Both the position numbers and the translations under genes were made by a program. The notes under the pieces are model-generated. The model was not told where the DNA came from. It ran no database searches and saw only the letters and a list, made by a program, of their open reading frames with translations. A stretch of DNA of 64,000 nucleotides from Variovorax paradoxus (lineage in GTDB: Bacteria; Pseudomonadota; Gammaproteobacteria; Burkholderiales; Burkholderiaceae_C), in contig NZ_CP102931.1 of assembly GCF_024734665.1 (NCBI RefSeq), positions 1,610,001 to 1,674,000 of the forward strand, in the 5' to 3' direction. Positions 36,980 to 46,448 of the stretch are shown here, piece by piece. Each line of letters begins with the position of its first letter. Positions within the stretch are counted from its first letter, which is position 1.

Positions 36980-37953
36980 GAGGCCTTGATCCGTGGATCG
37001 ATGAAGCGGTAGCACAGGTCGGTGAGCTGGTTCATCACCACCACTACGATGGAAGAGAACAGCAGCACGCCAAGAATGGTCGGGTAGTCGCGCCGCAGCA
37101 CCGACTCGAAGGCCAGCCGGCCGAGGCCCGGCCAGTTGAACACCGTCTCCACCAGAATGGCGCCGGCCAGCACGTTGCCGAACTGCAGCCCCAGCACCGT
37201 GACCACCGGCAGCAGCGCGTTGCGCAGCGCATGCTTGTAGAGCACCACGCGGTCGGCCAGACCTTTTGCGCGTGCGGTGCGGATGAAGTCGGAGCCCAGC
37301 ACGTCGAGCATCGACGAGCGCGCAAGCCGGCTGTATTGCGCCAGGTACACCAGGCTCAGCGTGAGCGTGGGCAGCACCAGGTGCTGTGCCACGTCGAGCA
37401 TGTCCGCGAAGCCGCCGGTGCCCGTCGAGTCGATGGAGCGCATGCCCGCGACAGGAAGAATCGGAAACACCGATGCCAGCAGGATCACCAGCATGATCCC
37501 CAGCCAGAACACTGGCGCGGCGAAGCCCACCAGCGACAGCACGGTGATGAACTGCGAGAGCAGCCCATTCGGCCTGCGCGACGACAGCACGCCCAGGGCA
37601 GTGCCCACGAAGAAAGCCAGCAGCACTGAACTGAGCACCAGCAGCAGCGTGGCCGGCACGCGCTCGGCGATCATGCTCGTCACCGGCAGGTTGAAGAAGT
37701 ACGAGTAGCCCAGGTCGCCCTGCGCCACCTTGCCCAGGTACACGCCGAGCTGCACCGGCAGCGACTTGTCGAGCCCGTACTGCGTGCGCAGTTGCGCCAT
37801 CAGCTCGGGCGACATGCCGCCGCTGGCGCCGGCAATGGTTTCCACCGGGTCGCCCGGCGCCGCGTGCACCAGCACGAAATTGAGCACCACCACCGCGAGC
37901 ACCAGGCCCAGGGCCTGAAGCAGTCGCGAGGCGGTGTAGCGAAGCGTGCCCAT
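36976..37953 (-). CDS. Peptide-type ABC transporter permease (DppB-like)
   Basis: 325 residues with six transmembrane helices, an N-terminal segment LGLVLAVVVLNFVLVHAAPGDP and the EAA-like loop FIRTARAKGLADRVVLYKHA. Standard first permease of a Dpp/Opp operon. It follows the binding protein by 12 nt. Confidence 0.93.
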   Translation of the reverse strand: MGTLRYTASRLLQALGLVLAVVVLNFVLVHAAPGDPVETIAGASGGMSPELMAQLRTQYGLDKSLPVQLGVYLGKVAQGDLGYSYFFNLPVTSMIAERVPATLLLVLSSVLLAFFVGTALGVLSSRRPNGLLSQFITVLSLVGFAAPVFWLGIMLVILLASVFPILPVAGMRSIDSTGTGGFADMLDVAQHLVLPTLTLSLVYLAQYSRLARSSMLDVLGSDFIRTARAKGLADRVVLYKHALRNALLPVVTVLGLQFGNVLAGAILVETVFNWPGLGRLAFESVLRRDYPTILGVLLFSSIVVVVMNQLTDLCYRFIDPRIKAS

Positions 37954-37965
37954 GTCGTGCCCGCC

Positions 37966-39570
37966 TTACTTGAGATACACCTCGTCGAGCGGCGACAGCG
38001 GCCCCCAGATGGTGGTCGGCACGTTGCCCACCTTCTTGCTGGTGATGGTGTGATACGGCACCTGGTTGATGAACTCGATGGGCAGCTCATCGGTCACGAT
38101 CTTCTGGAAGGTCGCGTAGTAGGCCTTGCGCTGTGTCGGATCGATCAGGCCGCCGGCTGTGTTGAGCAGCTCGTCGACCTTCGGGTTGGCGTACGACTGC
38201 GTGTTGGTCCAGACGATGGGCTTGATGTTGGTCGACAGGTAGGTGCGGTGCACGCCGATGATCGGGTCGCCCCAGTTGAACACCGCGTCCATCGACATGT
38301 CGAAGTCGTGCGAGGCCAGGCGCTTGGCCCAGGCCGGGAAGTCGGCCGAGGCGCGCACCTCCACCGTGATGCCCACTTTCTTGAGCTGGCCGCGGATGTA
38401 CTCGGCCACGTTCTTCTGCTGGTCGTCGCCGCCGGGCAGGTAGTCGATGGTGAGCTTGAAGCGCTCGCCGCCCGCGCCTGCCTTGTAGCCCGCGGCGTCG
38501 AGCATTTCGCCGGCCTTTTTGAGGTCGAGCGGGTAGCGCACGAGGTCGGGCACGGCAAAGGGGCTGCTGGCCACCAGCGGGCCGTCGGACACGGTGGCAA
38601 AGCCGCCCATCAGCGCCTTGGTGATGAAGTTCTTGTCGATGGACGTGGCGATGGCCTTGCGCACCTGCACGTCCGACAGCGGCTTCTTCGCGGTGTTGAA
38701 GGCCAGCCAGTTGAGCGGGCCGATGCCGTCATAGCCCTTGGGCGTGAGCGACACCCTGGGGTCGTTCGCGAAGCGCTTCAGGTCGGTGGGCAGCGTGGCG
38801 AAGGGCAGCATCTGGATGTCGCCGCGCTCCAGCCCGAGCACCAGGCTCGCCATGTCGGGCGTGACGTTGACGATGATCTTGTCGAGATAAGGCTTGCCGG
38901 GCAGGAAGAACTTGTCGAAGCGCTCGAGCACGATGCGCTGCGCGGGCTTGAACTCCGTCACGCGGAAGGGCCCCGAGCCGATCACGTCGGTGGTGTTGCG
39001 CGGGTGGTTCTTCAGGTCTTGCCCATCGCCGTAGATGTGCTTGGGAAGAATGGGGCACAGCGCCGGCGACATCGCAAGCACGATGGCCGGGTGCGGCACG
39101 CTCATGCGGATGATGGCTGTGTACGCATCGGGCGTTTCCACCTTCTCGACCGGGCCGAGCATGGTGGTGAACGGGTGGTTGGCCTTGATGGCCATGATGG
39201 AGAAGGCCACGTCGGCCGAGGTGACGGGCTTGCCGTCATGGAACACAGCGTCTTTGCGCAGCTTGAGCGTGAGCGACTTGCCGTCGTCGGCCAGCTTCCA
39301 CGACTCTGCAAGGTAGGGCTGCGGGTTCCACTTGTCGTCGAAGCGCAGCGGGCTCGCGAAGATCTGTGTCGAGGGCAGGGCGGTGGCAATGCCCGACTGC
39401 ACCGCGCCGTTCAGGTGCCGGGGTGTCTGCGTGCTGCCGATGACCAGCGTGCCGCCGCGCTTGGGCTCATCGGCCGCGGAGGCGGGCTGCGGGAGCAGAG
39501 TGCTCGCGGCCAGGAGCGCGGCGGAAAGCAGTGTGGTGCGGCGCGTGAAAAGGGAAAGCGGGAGCTGCAT
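37966..39570 (-). CDS. Peptide-type ABC transporter substrate-binding protein
   Basis: 534 residues, SBP family 5 (DppA/OppA-like). The N-terminus has a twin-arginine-type TRRTTLLSAALLAASTLLP signal, cleaved near QPASA, so the protein acts in the periplasm. The ligand fold includes LAESWKLADDGKSLTLKLRK and GSGPFRVTEFKPAQ. ATG at 39570 with GAGG upstream. The ligand could be a peptide, opine, or gamma-glutamyl-type compound, given the catabolic genes in the same locus. Confidence 0.93.
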   Translation of the reverse strand: MQLPLSLFTRRTTLLSAALLAASTLLPQPASAADEPKRGGTLVIGSTQTPRHLNGAVQSGIATALPSTQIFASPLRFDDKWNPQPYLAESWKLADDGKSLTLKLRKDAVFHDGKPVTSADVAFSIMAIKANHPFTTMLGPVEKVETPDAYTAIIRMSVPHPAIVLAMSPALCPILPKHIYGDGQDLKNHPRNTTDVIGSGPFRVTEFKPAQRIVLERFDKFFLPGKPYLDKIIVNVTPDMASLVLGLERGDIQMLPFATLPTDLKRFANDPRVSLTPKGYDGIGPLNWLAFNTAKKPLSDVQVRKAIATSIDKNFITKALMGGFATVSDGPLVASSPFAVPDLVRYPLDLKKAGEMLDAAGYKAGAGGERFKLTIDYLPGGDDQQKNVAEYIRGQLKKVGITVEVRASADFPAWAKRLASHDFDMSMDAVFNWGDPIIGVHRTYLSTNIKPIVWTNTQSYANPKVDELLNTAGGLIDPTQRKAYYATFQKIVTDELPIEFINQVPYHTITSKKVGNVPTTIWGPLSPLDEVYLK

Positions 39571-39768
39571 GACAAGACCTCGGAGAGTTCGACACAGGCA
39601 ATCGGATTCGGCCAACGCCAACGCGAAGACCTTGTGTCGAAGATAGGCGCTTGGTACACACCGGCGAAGAGCCAACGCGGCACGACTCACAGGGCCAGAA
39701 GGGGCGGGTTTGCCCCGTTGTGCAGCAGGGGCGTGCGCCACTTCGGTGAATGCGCGCAGGCGGTGCGC

Positions 39769-41259
39769 CTACTTCTCGTCGCGCAGCCAGTACCACTTGT
39801 AGAGCATGCGCTGGCCGATGCGCCGGAACGGCGCGAACGCGCGCGACTCGACCACCCCCAGCACGTTGGGAAAGGGCAGCGGCGAGCGGTAGATGGGCAG
39901 CTCGAACACGTCCTTGCCCGAGTCCTTGCCGGCCACGCGCTCGGCCAGCCGCTTGCCTGCCCAGGTCGAGAACGACACGCCGTTGCCGCCGTACCCCACT
40001 GCGTACCAGATCTTCTTGCCGGTATCGGGCTGCGTGATGCGCGGCATCATGTCGTGGCTCATGTCGACCCAGCCCCACCACGAGTAGTCGATGCGGATGC
40101 CTGCCAGCGGCGGGAACTTGCGCGCGATGGCGTCGGTGAGCAGCTTCAGGTGCACCGGGCCTTCGGCGTCGGCGCCGCTCACCGCGCTGCGGCTGCCTAT
40201 CTGCAGCCGGTTGCCCTTGAGCAGCCGGTAATAGAAGCGCAGCGTGCGCGTGTCGGTCAGGAAGGTCTGCGACTTGAAGTTGGTGGCTTGCAGCTCGGCA
40301 TCGGTGAGCGGACGAGTGACCACCGAGTTCGACAGGATCGGCATGATCCGGTTCTTCAGCAGCGGGTTGAGCGCCTGCCCCGTGTAGCCGCCGGTGCACA
40401 CCGCCACGCGGCGCGCGCGCACCACGCCGGCCGGCGTCTGCAGATGGTGCACGCCGTCGATGGTCTGCCAGCCCTGCACCGGGCTGGATGTGTGCACCGT
40501 CACGCCCAGCGCGCGGGCGCGCCGCATCAGGCCGAAGGTGAACTTCAGCGGGTGGATGCCCACGCCTTCGGCCTCGTACATCGCGCCGACAGTCTCGCGC
40601 TCGTCGCAGTAGTCGTGGCGCACTTCCTCGGCGCTCATCATGCGGGTGGCGTAGCCGAACTTCTCGCGCATGAGCCGTGCTTCGGCGTCGAGGCCGGCGA
40701 GCTTTTCGGGGCGGTGCGCGAGGTAGAGATGGCCGCCGTCGTAGGCGTCGCAGTCGATCTGCGTGGTGAGGTGGCGGAAGTTCTCGAAGCCGCTGCGGAT
40801 CTCGGCGTCGAGCCGCTTGGCGGTGTCGAGGCCCCAGCGTTCGATCCACTGCGAGCGCTTGAGCCGGCCGCTCGCGTTCTGGCCCTGGCCGCCGCTGCGG
40901 CTGGAGCAGCCCCATGCGGCCTGGTTGGCTTCGAGCACGGTGGCGCAGATGCCGTGTTCTTGCGCGAGGTAGAGCGCGGTCGACATGCCGGTGGCGCCCG
41001 AGCCGATGATGGCCACGTCTACATCGATGTCGCGCAGCAGCGGGCCGTCGTCTTCCGGCGGCTCGCCGGCGCTGGCCACCCACCAGGTGGGCGCGTAGGC
41101 GCGGCCTGCGCCGGGGTCGGGGGCGCGCAGCGGGTCGTACTGCGGGTCGTAGGGGCGGAAGGGGGCCTGCGGCGGCTGTTGCTCGAACGCGGCGGCGTCG
41201 ATGGCCGCGCTGGCGGTGGCCGTGGCGGAGGCGAACTGTACGGTGCCTGTCATGGTCAT
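39769..41259 (-). CDS. FAD-dependent amine/amino acid oxidoreductase (DAO family, PuuB-like)
   Basis: 496 residues; the FAD dinucleotide motif is VDVAIIGSGATGMSTALYLA (about 79-98), followed by SRSGGQGQNASGRLKR, which is shared with gamma-glutamylputrescine oxidases and related DAO enzymes. About 75 N-terminal residues precede the Rossmann motif, which is longer than usual. It probably oxidises an amine or N-methyl amino acid derived from the substrate imported by the next operon. It ends 198 nt before that operon. Confidence 0.87.
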   Translation of the reverse strand: MTMTGTVQFASATATASAAIDAAAFEQQPPQAPFRPYDPQYDPLRAPDPGAGRAYAPTWWVASAGEPPEDDGPLLRDIDVDVAIIGSGATGMSTALYLAQEHGICATVLEANQAAWGCSSRSGGQGQNASGRLKRSQWIERWGLDTAKRLDAEIRSGFENFRHLTTQIDCDAYDGGHLYLAHRPEKLAGLDAEARLMREKFGYATRMMSAEEVRHDYCDERETVGAMYEAEGVGIHPLKFTFGLMRRARALGVTVHTSSPVQGWQTIDGVHHLQTPAGVVRARRVAVCTGGYTGQALNPLLKNRIMPILSNSVVTRPLTDAELQATNFKSQTFLTDTRTLRFYYRLLKGNRLQIGSRSAVSGADAEGPVHLKLLTDAIARKFPPLAGIRIDYSWWGWVDMSHDMMPRITQPDTGKKIWYAVGYGGNGVSFSTWAGKRLAERVAGKDSGKDVFELPIYRSPLPFPNVLGVVESRAFAPFRRIGQRMLYKWYWLRDEK

Positions 41260-41321
41260 GAAGGGCTCCAGGAGAAGGGGAAGAAGAGGGCCGGAAAGAA
41301 GTGGGCCGAGGCGTGCGTGCC

Positions 41322-41726
41322 TTACTTCGCGGCCGGCAGGTTCGGGCGTGCTTTGCGAAACACGTTCTTCAGGTGGATCTTTCCGCCCTTGAAGGTGAAG
41401 ACGTCGATGCCGTCGGTCTCGATGCGGCTGCCGTCAGCGGCGGTGCCGGTGAAGGTCCACTGCGAGGTGCCGAAGTCGCCGTGCACGAAGTGCTGGCCGT
41501 TGATCCATTGCGCATCGGGCACGGCCTGCCATGCCGCGGCGAAGGCCTTGCGCACCGCCTCGGTGCCAACGTGGCGGGTGCCGCAGGCGTCGGGGCCGGC
41601 GGCGGTCTGGAAGATGCAGTCGGCCGTCATGAAGCTCATGAGGGCGTCGATGTCGTGGCGGTTCCAGGCGTCGCTGAAGGCGGCAAGGGTGTCGGTGGTC
41701 ACTGAAGTGGAAGGCATTGCGGTCAC
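41322..41726 (-). CDS. SnoaL/NTF2-like protein
   Basis: 134 residues, possibly starting at the second Met. AFSDAWNRHDIDALMSFMTA is the signature helix of NTF2-like (SnoaL-type) proteins, small dimeric folds acting as isomerases, dehydratases or binding proteins. It is 62 nt before the FAD oxidase gene on the same strand, so it is probably the first gene of the operon. It is divergent from the MocR gene. Confidence 0.87.
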   Translation of the reverse strand: MTAMPSTSVTTDTLAAFSDAWNRHDIDALMSFMTADCIFQTAAGPDACGTRHVGTEAVRKAFAAAWQAVPDAQWINGQHFVHGDFGTSQWTFTGTAADGSRIETDGIDVFTFKGGKIHLKNVFRKARPNLPAAK

Positions 41727-41854
41727 GCGGGAACTCCGGAAATTGATGCGGCAAGAGTAGGCAGCCGCCTGCCGACGCGATAGGGCCAGTTGGGAGGATT
41801 CGACCGAGCCAGAGCACCACGAACCGTGTGCGCTGCCCTAAACTGCGGCGCACC

Positions 41855-43393
41855 ATGCCCCCGAATCCGCGAGCCACCCAGTGGGCGCAGCTCTTCGCGC
41901 TGCCCGATCAACCGGCGCTGCCGCTGCAGGCCCGTTTGCGCGCCGCCGTGGTGCAGGCCATTCTTGAAGAGCACCTGGCGCCAGGCGCGCCGCTGCCTTC
42001 GTCGCGCGAGCTTGCCGCGTTGCTGGGGCTGAGCCGCAACACAGTCACCTCGGCCTACCTGCAGCTCATTGACGAAGGCTTTCTGGAAGCGCGTCCGCGC
42101 AGCGGCGTGTTCGTGGCGCACGATGCCCGTCCGCTTTCAGCTGTGCATGCCGAGCCGCTGGTGGGCCGCAGCGGGCAGGCGAGCCAGCCGCCCGACTGGT
42201 CGGGTCGCGTGCTGCGCTCGCTGGTCGACAAGCCCACGCTGTCGAAGCCTGACCGGTGGCGCGACTATCCGTACCCTTTTGTCTACGGCAACTACGACCC
42301 GCAGCTCTTTCCCACCGAAGACTTCCGCGAGTGCTGCGCGCGCAGCCTGGCGCGCTCGCAGCTGCCGCACTGGACGCCCGACTTCGAGACCGACGACGTG
42401 CCCGACCTGATCGAGCAGATCCGCACGCGGTTGTTGCCCAAGCGCGGCGTGTTCGCGCTGAAGGAAGAGATCCTGGTGACCATGGGCGCGCAGCACGCCT
42501 ATTACCTGCTGGCCGAGGCGCTGTTCGACGAGCAGACGCGAGTGGGGCTGGAAGAGCCGGGCCATCCGCATGCGCGCAACAGCTTCTCGCTGCGGCAGCC
42601 CAAGTGGGTGGATGTGGATGTCGACGAAGACGGGCTGGTGGTCGATGCGCTGCCCGCGGCGGACTATCTTTTCGTCACGCCCTCGCACCAGAGCCCCACA
42701 ACCGCGACGCTGAGTCTCGAACGTCGCCAGTGGCTGCTGCGCAAGGCCGAGCTGCAGGACTTCGTGATCATCGAGGACGACTACGAGGCGGAGAACCTGT
42801 ACGAAGGCACACCGATGCCCGCGCTCAAGAGCCTGGACAAGACGGGGCGGGTGATCTACGTGGGGTCGGTGTCGAAGAGCCTGTCGCCGGCCCTGCGGTT
42901 GGGCTTTATCGTGGCGCCGCGTGCGCTCATCAAGGAGCTGCGCGTAATTAGGCATGCGATGGTGCGGCACCCGAGCGCATTCCTGCAGCATGCATATGCG
43001 CTGTTTCTCTCGCTGGGGCACCACGAGTCGCATGCGCGGCGGGTGAACCACGCGATGCAGGAACGGCTTGCCCTGGCTGCCCAGGCGCTGCGGGACCATC
43101 TGCCCGATTTCGAGTTCCGGCTGCCTTCTGGCGGGGCTTCGATCTGGGTGCAGGCGCCGACCTGGGTAGATGCCACGGAGCTGTCGCTGATGGCGCGCAA
43201 CCATGGGGTGTTGATCGAGGCGGGCGATGTGTTCTTTGCGAAGCCGCCGTATCCGTGTCCCTTCTTCCGGCTGCGACTGTCGTCCATTGCGGCCTCGCAG
43301 ATTCCGGCGGGGATCCGGGCCTTGGGAATAGCGGTGGAAGAACTGGCCCTGGCGCGCGGCGAGAAGCGGCCAGCGGGCGGACGGACCCACTGA
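41855..43393 (+). CDS. MocR-type PLP-dependent regulator
   Basis: 512 residues from ATG at 41855 (GTG at 41828 adds nine residues). A GntR winged helix (about 20-90, ALLGLSRNTVTSAYLQLIDEG) is fused to an aminotransferase-fold domain; PLP lysine in VGSVSKSLSPALRLGF. The gene is divergent from the NTF2/oxidase/ABC locus, so it most probably senses an amine- or amino-acid-derived ligand and controls that catabolic cluster. Confidence 0.92.
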   Translation: MPPNPRATQWAQLFALPDQPALPLQARLRAAVVQAILEEHLAPGAPLPSSRELAALLGLSRNTVTSAYLQLIDEGFLEARPRSGVFVAHDARPLSAVHAEPLVGRSGQASQPPDWSGRVLRSLVDKPTLSKPDRWRDYPYPFVYGNYDPQLFPTEDFRECCARSLARSQLPHWTPDFETDDVPDLIEQIRTRLLPKRGVFALKEEILVTMGAQHAYYLLAEALFDEQTRVGLEEPGHPHARNSFSLRQPKWVDVDVDEDGLVVDALPAADYLFVTPSHQSPTTATLSLERRQWLLRKAELQDFVIIEDDYEAENLYEGTPMPALKSLDKTGRVIYVGSVSKSLSPALRLGFIVAPRALIKELRVIRHAMVRHPSAFLQHAYALFLSLGHHESHARRVNHAMQERLALAAQALRDHLPDFEFRLPSGGASIWVQAPTWVDATELSLMARNHGVLIEAGDVFFAKPPYPCPFFRLRLSSIAASQIPAGIRALGIAVEELALARGEKRPAGGRTH

Positions 43394-43559
43394 TCGACTG
43401 AAGAGCTCGGGAGAGGCAACGCCCCGTCTGAGTGCCATGTGCACCAGAACAAGGGTATTCACCCATCGGCTGGCTCCATGCCCGCCCCGGTGCTGGTACT
43501 TCCTGGCTGGATGCGATGCGTGCAAAGTCGCTGCGAGATTCACCTACTGGAGAAACCCG

Positions 43560-44573
43560 ATGACCATGTCCCGCCGTCTCCCCCTGCAACTCGCCGTGCT
43601 GGCCGCCACGCTGGCAGCCTTGTGCGGCACCGCTTCCGCACAGCAGGCCAAGGAAGTCACCTTCGCCCACCAGGACATGCTGGTGCCGCTGCGCCTCGTC
43701 ATGGAGTCCGGCGAGGTCGAAAAGGCCACGGGCTACAAGATCAACTGGCGCATGTTCGCGGGCGGCGGCGACGTGATCCGCGCGATGGCTTCAGGCGACG
43801 TGCAGATGGGTGAAACCGGCTCCAGCCCGCTGACGGCCGCGGCCAGCCAGGGGCAGGACATCAAGCTGTTCTGGATCTCCGCCGACATCGCGAATGCGGA
43901 AGCGCTCATCGCGCGCAATGCATCGGGCATCAACAGCATGAAGGACCTGGCCGGCAAGAAAGTGGCCACGCCCTTCGTGTCGACCGCGCACTACCAGCTC
44001 ATGGCCGGCATGAAGATGGACGGCGTCGACCCCAAGAGCGTGAACGTGATGAACATGCGCCCGCCGGAGATCGCGGCTGCATGGGAGCGCGGCGACATCG
44101 ACGCCACCTTCATCTGGGACCCGGTGCTCTCCAAGATCAAGGCGAGCGGCAAGACCATCGCCACATCGGGCAGCATCGGCAAGCGCGGTGCGCCCACCTT
44201 CGAGGGCATCGTGGTCAACGCCAAGTGGGCAGCCGCCAACGAGCCCTTCATGATCGCCTTCGTGAAGGCGCTCAACCGCGCGAACGAGGAATACAAGGCA
44301 ACGGGCAAGAGCTGGACGCCCGACTCACCGCAGACCAAGGCCATGGCCAAGTGGACCAAGGCCGACCCGAAGGACGTTGGCGCGGCCATGGCGCTGTACA
44401 CCTTCCCGACGATGGCTGAGCAGGTTTCGCCGACGTGGCTGGGCGGTGGTGCTGCCAAGGCGATGGCTAACACGGCGGCCTTCCTGAAGGAGCAGGGGCG
44501 GGTGCAGGAGGTAAAGCCTGATTACGGCGCGTTCGTCACTACTACCTACGTTGAGAAGGCGATGGGCAAGTAG
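43560..44573 (+). CDS. tauA: Taurine/sulfonate-type ABC transporter binding protein
   Basis: 337 residues from ATG at 43560 (GGAGAAA upstream). A signal peptide is cleaved at about residue 27 (LCGTASAQQ). The mature protein fits TauA/SsuA-type SBPs: EVTFAHQDMLVPLRLVMESG and ASGDVQMGETGSSPLTAAAS, with WERGDIDATFIWDPVL. It captures taurine or a related sulfonate in the periplasm. ABC partners follow 209 nt later, after a gap with unusual inverted repeats. Confidence 0.87.
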   Translation: MTMSRRLPLQLAVLAATLAALCGTASAQQAKEVTFAHQDMLVPLRLVMESGEVEKATGYKINWRMFAGGGDVIRAMASGDVQMGETGSSPLTAAASQGQDIKLFWISADIANAEALIARNASGINSMKDLAGKKVATPFVSTAHYQLMAGMKMDGVDPKSVNVMNMRPPEIAAAWERGDIDATFIWDPVLSKIKASGKTIATSGSIGKRGAPTFEGIVVNAKWAAANEPFMIAFVKALNRANEEYKATGKSWTPDSPQTKAMAKWTKADPKDVGAAMALYTFPTMAEQVSPTWLGGGAAKAMANTAAFLKEQGRVQEVKPDYGAFVTTTYVEKAMGK

Positions 44574-44580
44574 GGGGCGC

Positions 44581-44597
44581 TCACGCCGACGGCGTGA
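44581..44597. repeat. Near-perfect palindrome after tauA
   Basis: TCACGCCG-A-CGGCGTGA is a 17-nt perfect dyad starting 8 nt after the tauA stop codon. It could form a short hairpin or be a protein-binding site between tauA and tauB. Confidence 0.45.
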
Positions 44598-44643
44598 TCG
44601 ATGGACGCAGCGTTTGATCGGCCGGCACAACGGCAGCGTCCAT

Positions 44644-44737
44644 GTGCGAATGGCATCGGGTGCTCCCCGCAGCGAAATAAAGGAGGAGCCGAAGGCGGGG
44701 GACATTCGCGGAGGGGAGTACCCGGTGTCATTCGCAC
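44644..44737. repeat. Long imperfect inverted repeat between tauA and tauB
   Basis: Arms GTGCGAATG (44644-44652) and CATTCGCAC (44729-44737) are perfect complements. Inside them, GGGTGCTCCCC pairs with GGGGAGTACCC apart from one G-T position. The arms span about 25 nt each around a 44-nt centre, forming a stable RNA hairpin. It may be a small mobile repeat (MITE/REP-like) or an mRNA structure lowering or stabilising tauBC. It stands in a 209-nt gap without genes. Confidence 0.6.
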
Positions 44738-44782
44738 GCCCCCCGAACAAACGAACAGACGAACAGAAAACGGAGATCTGAA

Positions 44783-45571
44783 ATGCCCACGCTAGACATC
44801 CGAGACCTGACGGTCAACTACGCGGTAAAGGGCGGCACGCTGCAGGCGCTGGCCCCCGTCAACCTGACGATGCATGACGGCGACTTCGTCGTAGCGCTAG
44901 GTGCCTCGGGCTGCGGCAAGACCACGCTGCTCAACAGCATCGCTGGCTTCCTGCCACCTTCGACCGGCGAGATCCTGCTGGACGGCAAACCGGTAGTCGG
45001 CCCCGGCGCCGACCGCGGCGTGGTATTCCAGAAGCATGCGCTGATGCCCTGGCTCAACGTGCGCGACAACGTGGCACTCGGCCTGCGGCTGGGGGGAGTG
45101 GGCAAGGCCGAACGCGACCGCATCGCCGAAGAAAAGCTGGGCCTCGTTGGCCTGCAGAAATACGCCGACCGCGCCGTGTACGAACTCTCCGGCGGCATGC
45201 AGCAGCGCGTAGGCATTGCGCGCGCACTCGCCAGCGACCCCGCCGTGCTGCTCATGGACGAACCCATGGGCGCGCTCGATGCCTTCACGCGCGAACAGGT
45301 GCAGGAGATTCTTCTACAGGCCTGGTCCAAGTCGAACAAGATGGTGTTCTTCATCACCCACTCGGTGGAAGAGGCGCTGTTTCTCGCCACGCGGCTCATC
45401 GTGATGAGCCCGAGCCCCGGGCGCATCTCGCACGTCTACGACGACGTGCCTTTCTCTCGCCAGTACCTGTCGCACGGCGATTCGCGCAAGGTGAAATCCG
45501 AGCCCGAATTCATCCGCATGCGTGAAGAAGTGCTGTCGATCATTCATCATCGCGAGGTTGCCCATGTCTGA
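44783..45571 (+). CDS. tauB: Taurine/sulfonate-type ABC transporter ATP-binding protein
   Basis: 262 residues. Walker [11 protein letters not shown], signature LSGGMQQR, Walker B LLMDEP and the H-switch [11 protein letters not shown]. The Q-loop [16 protein letters not shown] is the TauB/SsuB form. A CGGAGA site lies before ATG. It overlaps tauC by 8 nt, and energises uptake. Confidence 0.92.
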   Translation: MPTLDIRDLTVNYAVKGGTLQALAPVNLTMHDGDFVVALGASGCGKTTLLNSIAGFLPPSTGEILLDGKPVVGPGADRGVVFQKHALMPWLNVRDNVALGLRLGGVGKAERDRIAEEKLGLVGLQKYADRAVYELSGGMQQRVGIARALASDPAVLLMDEPMGALDAFTREQVQEILLQAWSKSNKMVFFITHSVEEALFLATRLIVMSPSPGRISHVYDDVPFSRQYLSHGDSRKVKSEPEFIRMREEVLSIIHHREVAHV

Positions 45572-46448
45572 GGTGTCGATCGCATCCCCCGTCGCCATGA
45601 CGCCACCGCCTTCCAAACCCGCCGCATCGCCCGCACCAGCAGCAGGCGCCAAGCTCAAGACCAGCGCCTTCAAGGTGCCGGGCGAAGGCTCGAGCGTGAC
45701 CATCAGCATCGTCACCGTAGTGGCGCTGGTGGCGCTGTGGTTCATCGTCACCAACATGGGTTGGGTCAAGCCGCTGTTCCTGCCCACGCCGCAGGCGGTG
45801 TTCCAGCAGTTCTACGAATATCTCACCGGCCAGGCCAACGACAAGCCGCTGTGGCAGCATTTTCTTGCCAGCATGTTCCGCGTGTTCTCTGCCTTCTTCC
45901 TGGCCTGCGCCACGGCGATTCCGGTGGGCATCGCGATGGGCATGAGCCGCTTCTGGCGCGGCATCTTCGATCCGCCGCTGGAGTTCTACCGGCCGCTGCC
46001 GCCGCTGGCGTACCTGCCGCTCATCATCATCTGGTTTGGCATCGACGAGCTGCCGAAGGTGCTGCTCATCTTCCTGAGTTGCTTCGCGCCGCTGGCGCTG
46101 GCTGCGCGCTCGGGCATGCGCAGTGCCTCACAGGAGCAGATCAACGCGGCCTACTCGATGGGCGCGAGCTACATGCAGGTGATCCGCCACGTGATATTGC
46201 CGTCGGCGTTGCCCGACATTCTGGTGGGCATGCGCATCGCCATCGGCTTCGGCTGGACTACGCTGGTGGCCGCCGAGATGGTGGCGGCCAACATGGGGCT
46301 GGGTCAGATGGTGCTGAACGCGTCGAACTTCCTGCGCACCGACATCGTCATCATGGGCATCATCGTCATCGGGGTGGTTGCTTATCTGTTCGACCTGCTG
46401 ATGCGGTGGCTCGAGCGACGTCTGGTGCCCTGGAAAGGGCGCATGTAG
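45564..46448 (+). CDS. tauC: Taurine/sulfonate-type ABC transporter permease
   Basis: 294 residues. A long, Pro/Ala-rich cytoplasmic N-terminus (about 45 residues) precedes six transmembrane helices. The EAA loop [20 protein letters not shown] is typical of TauC/SsuC. ATG at 45564 overlaps the tauB stop. Its last 83 nt are overlapped on the other strand by a LysR gene. No tauD dioxygenase gene is in the window. Confidence 0.9.
   Translation: MSEVSIASPVAMTPPPSKPAASPAPAAGAKLKTSAFKVPGEGSSVTISIVTVVALVALWFIVTNMGWVKPLFLPTPQAVFQQFYEYLTGQANDKPLWQHFLASMFRVFSAFFLACATAIPVGIAMGMSRFWRGIFDPPLEFYRPLPPLAYLPLIIIWFGIDELPKVLLIFLSCFAPLALAARSGMRSASQEQINAAYSMGASYMQVIRHVILPSALPDILVGMRIAIGFGWTTLVAAEMVAANMGLGQMVLNASNFLRTDIVIMGIIVIGVVAYLFDLLMRWLERRLVPWKGRM

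Noticed and set aside
37792..41760. A 1322-codon plus-strand open frame across the peptide-transporter genes
   Set aside because: It is antisense to five well-supported genes and has low-complexity His/Arg/Ala composition. It is a shadow of GC-rich coding DNA.
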